DNA of 60,450 bases from contig NZ_QUCY01000018.1 of the NCBI RefSeq assembly GCF_003474385.1, forward strand, positions 1 to 60,450. The letters are read 5' to 3'. The notes beneath the pieces are model-generated. The model saw nothing but the letters and a program-made list of their open reading frames with translations, was not told the DNA's origin and searched no databases. This DNA is from Senegalimassilia sp003474385 (GTDB lineage: Bacteria; Actinomycetota; Coriobacteriia; Coriobacteriales; Eggerthellaceae). Numbering within the stretch: the first letter of the stretch is position 1; each line of letters opens with the position of its first letter. Below are positions 7,055-16,506 of the stretch, one piece after another. Made by a program: the position numbers and the translations under genes.

Positions 7055-9637
7055 CTACTCAGTTTTCTTGGCCGCAGCCTTCTTCGCGGTCGTCTTCTTC
7101 GCCGCAGGCTTCTTGGCAGCCGTCTTCTTCGCCGGAGCCTTCTTGCCGGCCGCCTTGGCTTCCTTGGCCGCGGCCTTCTTCTCGGCTTCGATCTCCTTGC
7201 CCGGGCAGCTGAAGTTCGGGCACAGCTTCCATGGGCCGCGCGCGGTCGTGACGATGACCATGGACGCGCCGCAGTGCTCGCAAACCTCGTCGGTGGCCGT
7301 GATGGCGCCGTACTGCGGAAGCGGGTAACCCACGCCGCACTCGTCATAGTTCTCGCAGCGGATGAAGCGCTTCAGGGTACGCGGGTTCTTCTGCGCAATG
7401 AGCTTGGCCGTCTTGCCGGCCTCGGCGCACTTCGGGCACTCGCCCACCACCACGTCGGGTTCCTTGTTCGTCTCGCAGTTAGGATCGATGCACAGCGTGC
7501 GCGGTTTGGAACGGAACGCCGTCACCTTCACCTGGGGCATGCCGCACGTCGGGCACGGGTCGGGCAGAGACTCCACCTTGCCCTTCGGCAGCGGATAGGT
7601 GACGTCGCAATCCGGCCAGCCGGCGCAGCCGATGAACATGCCGCGCGTCTTCTGCGAAACGCGGATCTGCAGGTCCTTGCCGCATTTGGGGCATTTACCC
7701 ACATAGGCGTCGGCCGCCACGGCATCGGCCAGAGCGTCTTTGACCTCTTCGGAATGCGGCAGCAGGTTGGCAAGCTGCTCGGAGAGCAGATTGCGGCTGT
7801 TGGTGACCACCGCGTCTTTGGTGTTGCGGCCCTCGGCGATGTTGTCCATCTCCTCTTCCAGCTCTGCCGTCATCTGCGGATGCGTGATGTGCGGGGCGAA
7901 CTTGTCAAGGGCGTCGCAAACCGCCATGCCCAGCTGGCTGGGCTCGATGGGGTCGTTCTGGATGTACTTCACCGTGTACAGGCGCTCGATGATGCTGTGG
8001 CGCGTGGACTTCGTGCCCAGGCCCAGCTTCTCCATCTCCTGGATCAGCTTGCCCTGGCTGTAGCGCGCCGGCGGCTCGGTCTGCTTCTTCGTGCACTCGG
8101 CGCCGTTGAAGGCGATCTTCTGGCCCTCGGTCATAGCGGGCAGCTGCTCGTCCTTCTTCATGCCGTACGGGTAGATGGCGCGATAGCCCGGCGTCACCAG
8201 CACGTCGCCCTTAGCCGCAAAATGCTCGCCGCCTACTTCGAGCGTGACCTTCGTGCCCTCCACCACGGCCGCATCCGACAGCGTTGCCAGGAATCGGCGC
8301 GCGATGAGGTTGTACAGCTTGTAATCGGCCGGAGCCAGGTCGTCGGGCGTGGCCTTGGCCGTGGGATAGATAGGCGGATGGTCGGTGGTCTCCTTCTTGC
8401 CGCGCGTGGCGTGCAGCTCGCCAGCGGAGAGCAGCTGCTGGCAATACGGGGCGTACGCCGGGTTGCCCGAGATGGTCTTCACCACTTCAGCCAGGTCGAG
8501 CGAGCTGGGATACACCGTGTTATCGACACGCGGGTAGGAAATGTAGCCGTCCATGTACAAGCTCTCGGCAATGCGCATGGTGCGCGCAGGCGAAAGACCT
8601 TCTGCCGATGCCGCGGCCATGAGGCTGGTGGTATTGAACGGCACGGGCGGTTGCTGCTTGCGCGTGCGCTTCTCCACCGCCGCCACCGTGGCGCTTGCCG
8701 CGCCGGTCACAGCGGCCATAACCGCCTTCGCCGCCGCCTCGTCCTTGAAGCGGGCCGTGGAATGCGACGCCGTGAAGGCAAATTCGCCGTCGCCGGCAGT
8801 GGAGCCGGAGGTCGCACCGGCGTCGAAGGCGCCCTTGATCACCCAATAGTCCTCGGGGATGAACGCCAGGCGCTCGCGTTCGCGCGCCACGATCAGCGCC
8901 AGCGTGGGCGTCTGCACGCGGCCGGAGCTGCGCACGTTGCCATAGCCGGCGAACTTCACGAGCGTAAGGTAGCGCGTGAGCACCGCGCCCCAGATCAAGT
9001 CGATGTCCTGACGGGATGCGCCAGCCGATGCTAGGTTCGTGTCAAGCTCCACCAGGTTGGAGAACGCGTGCGTGATCTCCTCTTTCGTGAAGGCGCTGTA
9101 ACGGGCGCGGGAAACCGGTGCCGTGGGATTGACCTCCTGGATGCACGACAGCGCATCCGAGCCGATCAGCTCGCCCTCACGGTCGAAGTCGGTCGCGATG
9201 ACGATGGAGTCCGCCTTCTTCGCCAGGTTCTTCAGGCTGCGGATGATCTCCTTCTCCTTCGGGAGCTTCTCGATAGGCGCGTAAATCAGATACGGCAAGG
9301 CGTCCATCTTCCACGCCTTCAGCTCAACGCCGTCCTCGATGAAGGGCTTTTTCTTTTTGAACGGCGGGCGCGCCAAACTTGCGGGCAGCTGCGCCGGGAT
9401 GGCCTCGCCCTCCGCGGTGACGCCTCGCCAGCCGCCGCGCTTCTTATATATAAGAGTAGGCGTGAAATCGGGCTCTAAGATATGGCCGCGCAGGCCGATA
9501 GTCACCCATTCCTCGCCGTCCACCTCGAACCGGTACACCGGCGTGGAATACACCTTGTCAGCCTTGGGCTTTTTCACGCCCAGCAACGCCGCGATCTTCG
9601 TCGCCGCGTCGTTCTTCTCGGTCACCACCAGCTTCAT
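7055..9637 (-). CDS. topA: DNA topoisomerase I (type IA), archaeal-type
   Basis: This 860-residue type IA topoisomerase relaxes negative supercoils. A Toprim domain is at the N-terminus, with DFDREGELI at residues 150-158. The catalytic Tyr is Y368 in YISYPRVDNTVYP. The form YPRxDNT, together with RQDIDLIWGAVLTRYLTL, is typical of archaeal-type TopA rather than the bacterial YMRTDS form. Four C-terminal zinc-finger repeats follow (CPKCGK, CPTCG, CPKCAE, CEHCG), and the protein ends in a long Lys/Ala-rich tail (AAKKPAAKKTTAKK) that probably binds DNA. The gene stands alone with its own terminator. It may be the only type IA enzyme of the cell, which would imply ancient acquisition from archaea; that is inference. 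Confidence 0.9.
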   Translation of the reverse strand: MKLVVTEKNDAATKIAALLGVKKPKADKVYSTPVYRFEVDGEEWVTIGLRGHILEPDFTPTLIYKKRGGWRGVTAEGEAIPAQLPASLARPPFKKKKPFIEDGVELKAWKMDALPYLIYAPIEKLPKEKEIIRSLKNLAKKADSIVIATDFDREGELIGSDALSCIQEVNPTAPVSRARYSAFTKEEITHAFSNLVELDTNLASAGASRQDIDLIWGAVLTRYLTLVKFAGYGNVRSSGRVQTPTLALIVARERERLAFIPEDYWVIKGAFDAGATSGSTAGDGEFAFTASHSTARFKDEAAAKAVMAAVTGAASATVAAVEKRTRKQQPPVPFNTTSLMAAASAEGLSPARTMRIAESLYMDGYISYPRVDNTVYPSSLDLAEVVKTISGNPAYAPYCQQLLSAGELHATRGKKETTDHPPIYPTAKATPDDLAPADYKLYNLIARRFLATLSDAAVVEGTKVTLEVGGEHFAAKGDVLVTPGYRAIYPYGMKKDEQLPAMTEGQKIAFNGAECTKKQTEPPARYSQGKLIQEMEKLGLGTKSTRHSIIERLYTVKYIQNDPIEPSQLGMAVCDALDKFAPHITHPQMTAELEEEMDNIAEGRNTKDAVVTNSRNLLSEQLANLLPHSEEVKDALADAVAADAYVGKCPKCGKDLQIRVSQKTRGMFIGCAGWPDCDVTYPLPKGKVESLPDPCPTCGMPQVKVTAFRSKPRTLCIDPNCETNKEPDVVVGECPKCAEAGKTAKLIAQKNPRTLKRFIRCENYDECGVGYPLPQYGAITATDEVCEHCGASMVIVTTARGPWKLCPNFSCPGKEIEAEKKAAAKEAKAAGKKAPAKKTAAKKPAAKKTTAKKAAAKKTE

Positions 9638-10094
9638 GCGGCACCCTCCTTGCCTGCTCCGGCCGCCCTTGCAGCCTTATCGTTCACACGGTTGCCCCAT
9701 TCGTAGTTTTACGTGTGCGGGGATAATAGCGCCGCGCGGCGGAACGTCGCGGGCGGCGCAGGGGGTACTATACACGATTGACGGCGAGGATGAGCTTGCG
9801 ATTCTGCGCGAGCCGCCCGCAGGCGCCCCGAACGACGCAAAACAGGCCGCCTTATACACGACGATACCGCGAAATTGCAGAATGCGTGTTGATTTCGTCG
9901 GCGGAGCGCGAAGGAACCGCGATGGTTTCGAGAACCTTGGTCCCCGCTGCCCGCCTTCGCGTAACCTTAGCATCAAGGAGCCGTCGAACCGCCGCATCTT
10001 CGCAGCGCAATCGCCGTATCACAGCATCACCGACGGCATCCTGCCCGTACGTAGCAACATGGAGGCCGCCCATCGGACGGAAAGGGAGCGTCGC
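9638..10094. other. Non-coding stretch upstream of topA and of a secreted protein
   Basis: These 457 bases separate two divergent genes. Both should have promoters here. No convincing coding frame, RNA gene or repeat was recognised. Confidence 0.5.
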
Positions 10095-10574
10095 ATGGTA
10101 CGAAAAGCACTGGGAGTTTGCCTTGGGAGCATTCTGGTCGTTTGCGTGGGCATAGGCTGCGCAAGCGCGTTATTGCCCGCCACGTCCACCGCAGCCCCGG
10201 TTGCAAACGCCGCAAGCAGCGTGAAAACCACCGCCATGAACTCCGCTATCGACGCATCGGGCGTCAAAGACGCCGTTTCCGATGCGCTTCTGGCCCACAC
10301 CTGGGACATCGCCAACGCCACGGGCATCTCATCCTCTCAGGTGCAAACCTGCATCGAGAACCTCGACATCAAGGATTGGCAGGTGGCAGACCTTCCCGCC
10401 AACGCCGTGCCCGCCAACACCGTATCCGGTTCCGCCGCGGGCGTCCTCGCCACGCTCACCACCTACAACACCCCCGGTTACGTCACGGTAAGCGCTTACG
10501 GCCAAAGCATCGACCTTGCCGTCCCGGCCGCCGCACAGCAATACCTCCCACTCATCGCCTGCGCGAACCGATAA
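10095..10574 (+). CDS. Small secreted protein of unknown function
   Basis: This 159-residue protein starts at ATG 10095, preceded by AAGGGAG. The upstream part of the open frame is not used. Residues 1-35 form a signal peptide (VRKALGVCLGSILVVCVGIGCASALL, cleaved after an Ala-rich stretch). A short helical region with DASGVKDAVSDALLAHTWDIANATGISSSQVQTCIENLDI follows, then a Thr/Ala-rich C-terminal part. The central part resembles a small helix-turn-helix-like bundle, but no family was recognised. It ends in a terminator hairpin and appears to be a single-gene unit. Confidence 0.6.
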   Translation: MVRKALGVCLGSILVVCVGIGCASALLPATSTAAPVANAASSVKTTAMNSAIDASGVKDAVSDALLAHTWDIANATGISSSQVQTCIENLDIKDWQVADLPANAVPANTVSGSAAGVLATLTTYNTPGYVTVSAYGQSIDLAVPAAAQQYLPLIACANR

Positions 10575-10616
10575 GCGCAACGCAAATGGCGCAAAGCCCT
10601 TTCCAACCGAAAGCTC

Positions 10617-10652
10617 GAAAGCCTGCCCAAGCATCGCCTTGGGCAGGCTTTC
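10617..10652 (+). terminator. Terminator after the secreted protein gene
   Basis: GAAAGCCTGCCCAA pairs with TTGGGCAGGCTTTC across a short loop and is followed by TCTCTTT. Confidence 0.85.
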
Positions 10653-10740
10653 TCTTTGCACGCATCGCGATCCCGTTCAGACTCCGAAGCCTAGGCTTCT
10701 AGGGCAAGCCCATGTCCCGATACGGTGCATTAACGCAGCG

Positions 10741-10787
10741 AAAAGGGAGGGCGGCTTGCAATCCCCTCGCAAGCCGCCCTCCCTTTT
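10741..10787 (-). terminator. Terminator after the DUF1385 gene
   Basis: A 19-bp perfect stem (AAAAGGGAGGGCGGCTTGC and its complement at 10769-10787) lies downstream of the minus-strand DUF1385 gene, with a T run on the minus strand. Confidence 0.85.
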
Positions 10788-10808
10788 GCTTATAAAAACC
10801 TGTCCCGC

Positions 10809-12203
10809 CTACGCCTGAGCGCCCCTAGCAGCGGCAGCGGCTTTCGCCGCTTCAAGCTCCTCGCGCTCAAGCACCTGCTGCATTGCGGCGATGGCGCACT
10901 CGAGCATGCCGTCGTCGGGCTCGTTGGTGGTCAGATACTGCATCTGCATGCCCGGCCACAGCACCACCTTCACCAGCGGGTTTTCCGGATGGCTGCCCGC
11001 CCAGCGCACGGTGATCTCGTAGCTGATGCCCGCGATAACCGGCATCAGCGCTATACGCGCCGCAATGACGAGCGCCAGCTTCGGGGCGCCGTCGGGCACG
11101 CCCCACGCCGAGATGAGCGCGTTGAGCGGCGTGACGGTGTACACCAAAATGGCGATGATCATCACCATGATCAGAAACGCCGTGCCGCAGCGCACGTGCA
11201 GCCGCGGGAACTGCCGCGCGTTTTCCGGGGTGAGCGGCAGCCCATGCTCGTAGCAGTGGATGGTCTTATGCTCGGCGCCGTGATAGCCGAACATGCGCTT
11301 GATGTCGCTCATGCGCCCGATCAGCCAAATGTAGAACACGAACACGGCCACGCGCAAAAGGCCGTCCACGATGTTCCAGGCCAACGTGTGCGCATCGTAC
11401 TCGCCCACCAGCAGGTTCGTGATGAACGCCGGCGCCACGATGAACAGCACCACGCCCATCAGCAGGCCCAGCACCATGGAGAATGCCATTTCCTTCTTGC
11501 CGAATACCGCATCTCCGTCGGACTTCGCCGCAGGCTCGCTTGCGGCCGCGGCGGAAGCAACAGGCGCGGGGACCGGCTTGGAAACCACCTCTAGCGAACG
11601 CTGCGCGCCCAGGGCGTCGATCATGGTGTCGGGGCGGCCGAAATCGTCCTTCCAGGAGAACGCTGCGTCGGCAGGCCCGGGCACGGGCGCTTCGCCGTCA
11701 GGATCGCAAGCGTTCGGGTGCACGGCCGAACAGGCATCGGCATCGCCAGCAAGCGGATGCAGCGAAGCGGCGCCCACGCCCGCCATGGCGCCCTCGGCTC
11801 CCGAAGGCTCGCAAGCCGCAGCCTTCGCAGCCATTCGGTCAGAGCCGGTCGCCTTCGCTCGCTGCGTAGAAGTTGAATCGGCATCGCGTTCCTCGTCCTC
11901 GTTGAACGCATGGAGCGCGGCGATCTCAAGCGCCTTGTAGCCCAGCACCAGCGATTCCACCATGGCACGGCAGCCGCAAACGCATGGCCAATACATCCAG
12001 CCGTTCTTCTCTTGGCCGCTGGCAAGATCATGAGACTCCTCGTACACGCCGCCATCCGGCTCGCGCACCCCTACGGCCCAGTTGTACTTGCCACGCATCA
12101 TCACGCCTTCGAGCAGCGCCTGACCGCCCACGTGCGTCTTGCGCGCGCCATCCTCGGAAAACGCTCGGGAAAGATCGCTCTTAGATTTCGCCACGTTACT
12201 CAC
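10809..12203 (-). CDS. DUF1385 (YqhQ-like) membrane protein
   Basis: This 464-residue protein carries the DUF1385 hallmark VGGQALLEGVMMRG near residues 26-39 and the later motif FGYHGAEHKTIHCYEHG. Several membrane segments occupy the second half (for example VLGLLMGVVLFIVAPAFITNLL). A low-complexity Ala/Pro/Ser-rich stretch of about 110 residues sits between the two conserved parts and is longer than in most relatives. The start is GTG at 12203, which overlaps the thyX stop by 8 bases, so translation is coupled to thyX. Function in the family is not firmly established. Confidence 0.85.
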   Translation of the reverse strand: MSNVAKSKSDLSRAFSEDGARKTHVGGQALLEGVMMRGKYNWAVGVREPDGGVYEESHDLASGQEKNGWMYWPCVCGCRAMVESLVLGYKALEIAALHAFNEDEERDADSTSTQRAKATGSDRMAAKAAACEPSGAEGAMAGVGAASLHPLAGDADACSAVHPNACDPDGEAPVPGPADAAFSWKDDFGRPDTMIDALGAQRSLEVVSKPVPAPVASAAAASEPAAKSDGDAVFGKKEMAFSMVLGLLMGVVLFIVAPAFITNLLVGEYDAHTLAWNIVDGLLRVAVFVFYIWLIGRMSDIKRMFGYHGAEHKTIHCYEHGLPLTPENARQFPRLHVRCGTAFLIMVMIIAILVYTVTPLNALISAWGVPDGAPKLALVIAARIALMPVIAGISYEITVRWAGSHPENPLVKVVLWPGMQMQYLTTNEPDDGMLECAIAAMQQVLEREELEAAKAAAAARGAQA

Positions 12204-12876
12204 GCGTGACTTTCGGATACGGGTTCCCGCAGGTCATCTTGCCCTCCGGGCACGTACCGCGCACGCACGGCGCGCCGGCGTCGGCGAAGATGAACGGAGC
12301 TGTGGGGCGCGCCAGCTCCAGCATGCGATGCGCCATGTCGCGGATCTCCCATTGAGCGCGGTTGCAGCATCGCAGGCTGAAGAAGTGCAGCAGCTCGCGA
12401 ACGTTCATGGTAATGACGATCTTGCTCTCCGCGGCGTTGGGCAGCAGATAGCGCGCGTCTTCGGCGGGCACGCCCGCCTCGAGCAGCGCATGGTAGGCGT
12501 CCACCGCAGCCTGGATTGCCTTGTCGAACGCCTCGGATGCCTCGGCATTGCTCGCGATGCTCTCAGGCTTGACCACCGCCACATCGCCCGTGAACTTCAC
12601 ATAACGCTGGCTTTGCTGGTTGAAGCTGGCGATGCGATGGCGCACGAGCTGATGCGTGAGCGCTCGCGACACGCCGTCGACGGCGAACGTGTAGCTTGCA
12701 TGCTCAAGGGTGCTGAAATGCCCCGAGGACATGATGGTGGTAAGCACGCTCTTGATACGCTCGGGCGGCATGGTCTCCATCAGCTCGGCAGCGCCCACGG
12801 GCGCATAACACAGGCGCGCGGCCGTGGCGATGGCGCGCTCCGGATCAGGGGTGTGGTAGAGCAGCTCTACGTGCAT
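12196..12876 (-). CDS. thyX: Flavin-dependent thymidylate synthase
   Basis: This 226-residue protein makes dTMP from dUMP using methylenetetrahydrofolate and FAD. The ThyX signature RHRIASFNQQSQRY (RHRx7S) is present, as is HFSTLEHASYTF. The start at 12876 (MHVELLYHTPDPERAI) is the natural beginning; the longer upstream frame is not coding. It ends with a Cys-rich tail (CVRGTCPEGKMTCGNP). The following DUF1385 gene overlaps its stop. It diverges from a methyltransferase gene. Confidence 0.95.
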   Translation of the reverse strand: MHVELLYHTPDPERAIATAARLCYAPVGAAELMETMPPERIKSVLTTIMSSGHFSTLEHASYTFAVDGVSRALTHQLVRHRIASFNQQSQRYVKFTGDVAVVKPESIASNAEASEAFDKAIQAAVDAYHALLEAGVPAEDARYLLPNAAESKIVITMNVRELLHFFSLRCCNRAQWEIRDMAHRMLELARPTAPFIFADAGAPCVRGTCPEGKMTCGNPYPKVTRE

Positions 12877-13002
12877 GGTATGCTCCTTATCTGAGAACGA
12901 TTGCCCGGCCCTCGCATAGCAAGCCCCGCAATCGGATACTATGGAAATACACGCTAACGAATATATCGGCCGCCAGGCCGTTTCATGAAGGGGATGCTCA
13001 AA

Positions 13003-14079
13003 ATGGCTGGAAAGAACACGTCCGAACCCGCCTCTTCCTTCGAGCAGGCGGAGCGCTCCCACCGCGACCTCACGGGCACATCCGCCGACCAAACGGGCAG
13101 CAGCCGGCTCGACCAGGCCCCGGCATCCACCGGGCCATTCGGCGAGAGCGATCCAGCCAATGAAATCGGCACCGAACCCGCCATCAACGTGCAGCCGTTT
13201 AACCCGAAGCTCACCACCACCGATTGGAACGCGGAATGGATGGCTCTGCAACAGGCGCGCCGCAAGGCTGACGACCCCTCCTACTGGGATTCCCGTTCCC
13301 ATACCTTCCCCACCAGCACCGAGCCCAGCGCTTATGCACGACGTTTCATCGAGCTGGCGGATATCCACCCTAGGGAAACCGTGTTCGACATGGGATGCGG
13401 CACCGGAGCCCTTGCCGTGCCGCTCGGGCTGGCCGGCCACAAAGTGGTCGCTGCCGATTTTTCGCGCGGCATGCTCGACCGTATGTCGGAAGCGCTTAAG
13501 CAGACCGAAGTCCACACGGTCTTCCCCATGCAGCTGAGCTGGGAGGAAGATTGGGCGGCTAAAGGCGTGCGCCCGGGCATGGTGGATGTATGCACCGCAT
13601 CCCGCAGCATCGCCACCGCCAACCTGCGCGACAGTCTGCTGCGCCTCACCGACATCGCGCGCCGGCGCGTGTGCATCACGCTGGCCACCGGTTCGAGCCC
13701 CCGCACCGACGAGCGCATCATGGCAGACCTCGGGCTCAAGGACGCGCTGTGCCCCGATTACCTGTACGCCATCAACATCTTGGCCGCAGAAGGAATCCTC
13801 CCCCAGGTCGACTTCATCCGCTCCGAGCGCAACGACTCCTTCGACACCCCCGAGCAGGCTGCGGAAAGCCTGCGCCGCATGATCGACGGGGCAGCCGGCG
13901 CCGTCGTCGGCGAGCAGCAGCGCCAAGCCGCCTACGCGCGCTTGCACGCCTGGCTCAACGATAACCTCGTGCCCAACGAGCACGCCGGATCGCCAGACGG
14001 CCACGGCGGCGTGCAAAAGGCGCTGCGTCTGCGCAACCCCCGCGTGATCACCTGGGCCTTCATCGCCTGGGACAAGTAG
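13003..14079 (+). CDS. SAM-dependent methyltransferase
   Basis: This protein of about 358 residues has the class I methyltransferase motif VFDMGCGTGALAVPL followed by AADFSRGMLDRM (motif II region). A low-complexity N-terminal stretch of about 65 residues precedes the conserved domain, which starts near WNAEWMALQQARR. ATG 13003 is preferred because AAGGGG lies 9 bases upstream, although ATGs at 12985 and 12994 are in frame. The substrate is unknown; similar Coriobacteriia proteins are annotated only as class I methyltransferases. Confidence 0.8.
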   Translation: MAGKNTSEPASSFEQAERSHRDLTGTSADQTGSSRLDQAPASTGPFGESDPANEIGTEPAINVQPFNPKLTTTDWNAEWMALQQARRKADDPSYWDSRSHTFPTSTEPSAYARRFIELADIHPRETVFDMGCGTGALAVPLGLAGHKVVAADFSRGMLDRMSEALKQTEVHTVFPMQLSWEEDWAAKGVRPGMVDVCTASRSIATANLRDSLLRLTDIARRRVCITLATGSSPRTDERIMADLGLKDALCPDYLYAINILAAEGILPQVDFIRSERNDSFDTPEQAAESLRRMIDGAAGAVVGEQQRQAAYARLHAWLNDNLVPNEHAGSPDGHGGVQKALRLRNPRVITWAFIAWDK

Positions 14080-14185
14080 CCCTTCTCAAACGTGCGCCGG
14101 CCTCTAAGCAATGTGGTGCGACCCTCGCAGCAACGCACGAATCGCGCTTTCGCGTTCGACCAACCTCAACCGACTCATGCAAAAC

Positions 14186-14215
14186 AAACGGCCGCGGAAA
14201 TATCAGCGGCCGTTT
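14186..14215 (+). terminator. Terminator after the methyltransferase gene
   Basis: AAACGGCCGC (14186-14195) and GCGGCCGTTT (14206-14215) pair perfectly and are followed by TCTCGTTT. The remaining bases to asnB show no gene. Confidence 0.75.
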
Positions 14216-14356
14216 CTCGTTTCGCTATGCAAAGGCAAATGCGCTCACGCAAATCCATCATGCCATGTCGGACGCATTAGGGACGTAACGCTATCTGTCC
14301 GCTCCCAACAGCGAACCCACACGTCCTCGCGCCAGCATGCTCGCGCCCAAGCCCGT

Positions 14357-16327
14357 TTACGCCACTTGCGTCTTCGGAGCGTACTGCTTCGACGTCTCGC
14401 CGAAGAACACCTCGTACCAGCACAGGAAGCAGTACACGTTCCAGATGCGCATCATCTTGAGCTTGGAACGGCCCTCCTGCGTGCTGAAATCGGCGCTGCG
14501 ATGGTCGTCGAGCATCTTCATCAGGTAGTCAACGTTGAAGAACTCGTGCGCAGCGGGGCTGGTGAACGCCTCTTTGATGCGCTCGTAATACAGGTCGGTC
14601 TGCAGCCACACGGTCAGCGGCGTGATGAACGGCTGCTTGGGCATGTCCGCCACCTTCTGCGGGAAGCCCAGATGGGCTGCCGCACGGCGCAGCGCGTACT
14701 TCGAATGCTCATCGGTGACACGGCAGTCGGTGGGCAGCTGCAGCGCCACATCGAGCACCTTCTTGTCCAGGAAGGGAACGCGCAGCTCAAGGGAGTGCGC
14801 CATGGACATGCGGTCGGCCTTCAGGCAGATGTCATAGGGCATGTAGGAGACCATGTCCACGTACTGCGTCTGCGTGATGACGTCGCCGCCGCCCGTCTGC
14901 ACCGCAGCCTCGTCGAAGTGCGGCTTGCACCATTCCCACGGCTTGCACGGGCCGTTGTAACCCTTCAGCACGTTGGGGATCTCGTCCCACATGTAGTTCA
15001 TGCACGCGCGCTGATAGCTTTTCTCCGGGCCGCCCGAACCGCGCATGGCGAAGTGACGCCCGTGGAACGGCGGCAGCTTCTGAGCAACCGCGCCGCCGGC
15101 CGCGCGCAGCGCACGGGGCACCTTGAAGTACTTGGAGAACTCGTACTGGTCGTGGTAGATCCAGTAGCCGCCGAACAGCTCGTCGGCGCCCTCGCCGGAC
15201 TGCACCACCTTCACCTCTTTGGAGGCAAGCTGGCTGACGAAGTACAGCGGGATAGCCGACGGCGCACCGAGCGGCTCGTCCATGTGGTACTGCTCGGTGG
15301 GAACGATATCCAAGAACTCCTTGGCCGTGACCTGCACGTCCTTGTTGGAAAGCCCCGCCCACTCGGCGAACTCGCGCGCATCTTTCAGCTCGTCCAGCTT
15401 GATCTTGAAGCCGGCGTTCTCGGCCTTGTCGCGCTGCTCCTCGCTGCCGGTGATGTCGTAGCCCACGGAGAACGTCTTCACGCCCTCGTCGTGATGCTGG
15501 CCCATGCAGTACGCAGCCAGCGAGCTGTCGATGCCGCCGGACAGGAAGCTGCCGATCTCCACGTCGGCGATCTCGTGGGCACGCACGCTCTCGTCGAACG
15601 TGTCCTTGATGATGTCGGCCCATTCCTCAAGGCCCTTGGAACGATCGATCTTGTAGGTGATCTTGTAGAAGCACTCGATAGTGGCCTTGCCGTCCTTGAG
15701 CACCATGAAATGACCGGGCGTCATTTTATGGACATCCTTGAACATGGTCTGCGAGTCGTTCATATACTCGAAGCACAGGTACTGCGGCAGGGCCTCGCGG
15801 TTGAGCTCCTTCTTGAAGCGCGGGTGCGCCAGGAAGGACTTGATCTCGCTACCCCAGATCAGACGACGGCCCTCATGCTGGTAGTACAGCGGCTTGATTC
15901 CGAAGATATCGCGCGCAAGCACCAGCTGCTTTTCCTTAGCGTCCCAAATGGCGATGGCGAACATGCCGCGCAGGCGCTCGAACACGCCCGTGCCCCAAGC
16001 CTCGTAGCCGTGCACGATGGTCTCGGTGTCGCCGTTGGTCTTGAACTGATAGCCCATGCCCTCAAGCTCGGCGCGCAGCTCCTGGAAGTTGTAGATCTCG
16101 CCGTTGAACGTGACGGTCACGCTACCATCGGCGTTCTGCATGGGCTGGTGGCTGCCCTCAAGGTCGATGATGGACAGACGGCGAAAGCCCATAGCCACAT
16201 CATCGTTTACGAAAAAGCCCTCATCATCAGGGCCGCGATGGATAATGCGATCCGCCATGTCCTTGACGATGGCGCGATTGACGCTCTCGTCGAAATCAAC
16301 GGCGGTGAATCCCACGAATCCGCACAT
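14357..16327 (-). CDS. asnB: Asparagine synthetase, glutamine-hydrolysing
   Basis: This 656-residue enzyme converts aspartate, glutamine and ATP to asparagine. The N-terminal Ntn amidotransferase domain begins with the catalytic Cys2 (MCGFVGF) and contains HRGPDDEG. The C-terminal synthetase domain has the ATP PP-loop SGGIDSS and a later EGADELFGGY motif. Length and order match the family. It diverges from the ATP-grasp gene; the two share a short intergenic region of about 180 bp. Confidence 0.95.
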   Translation of the reverse strand: MCGFVGFTAVDFDESVNRAIVKDMADRIIHRGPDDEGFFVNDDVAMGFRRLSIIDLEGSHQPMQNADGSVTVTFNGEIYNFQELRAELEGMGYQFKTNGDTETIVHGYEAWGTGVFERLRGMFAIAIWDAKEKQLVLARDIFGIKPLYYQHEGRRLIWGSEIKSFLAHPRFKKELNREALPQYLCFEYMNDSQTMFKDVHKMTPGHFMVLKDGKATIECFYKITYKIDRSKGLEEWADIIKDTFDESVRAHEIADVEIGSFLSGGIDSSLAAYCMGQHHDEGVKTFSVGYDITGSEEQRDKAENAGFKIKLDELKDAREFAEWAGLSNKDVQVTAKEFLDIVPTEQYHMDEPLGAPSAIPLYFVSQLASKEVKVVQSGEGADELFGGYWIYHDQYEFSKYFKVPRALRAAGGAVAQKLPPFHGRHFAMRGSGGPEKSYQRACMNYMWDEIPNVLKGYNGPCKPWEWCKPHFDEAAVQTGGGDVITQTQYVDMVSYMPYDICLKADRMSMAHSLELRVPFLDKKVLDVALQLPTDCRVTDEHSKYALRRAAAHLGFPQKVADMPKQPFITPLTVWLQTDLYYERIKEAFTSPAAHEFFNVDYLMKMLDDHRSADFSTQEGRSKLKMMRIWNVYCFLCWYEVFFGETSKQYAPKTQVA

Positions 16328-16506
16328 GCTTTGGAAAGCTCCTTCTCTTACAGGTTCGCCGACCGGCGTTTATGCATTCGCTCATCATACGCCACCGACC
16401 CGCCCTATGGGCACTTTCCACGAAACGCGCGTCACGCCTACGCGCAATTGCCGGCGTGTGCGATAATGCAAGGCTGCATACGTTATCGGGTCTCAAAGGA
16501 GATTTC

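Noticed and set aside
7055..7200. Tandem repeats at the 3' end of topA
   Set aside because: They encode the Lys/Ala-rich tail of the protein and are not an independent repeat element.
7274..9034. 586-codon plus-strand frame
   Set aside because: Antisense to topA; no motif or ribosome site.
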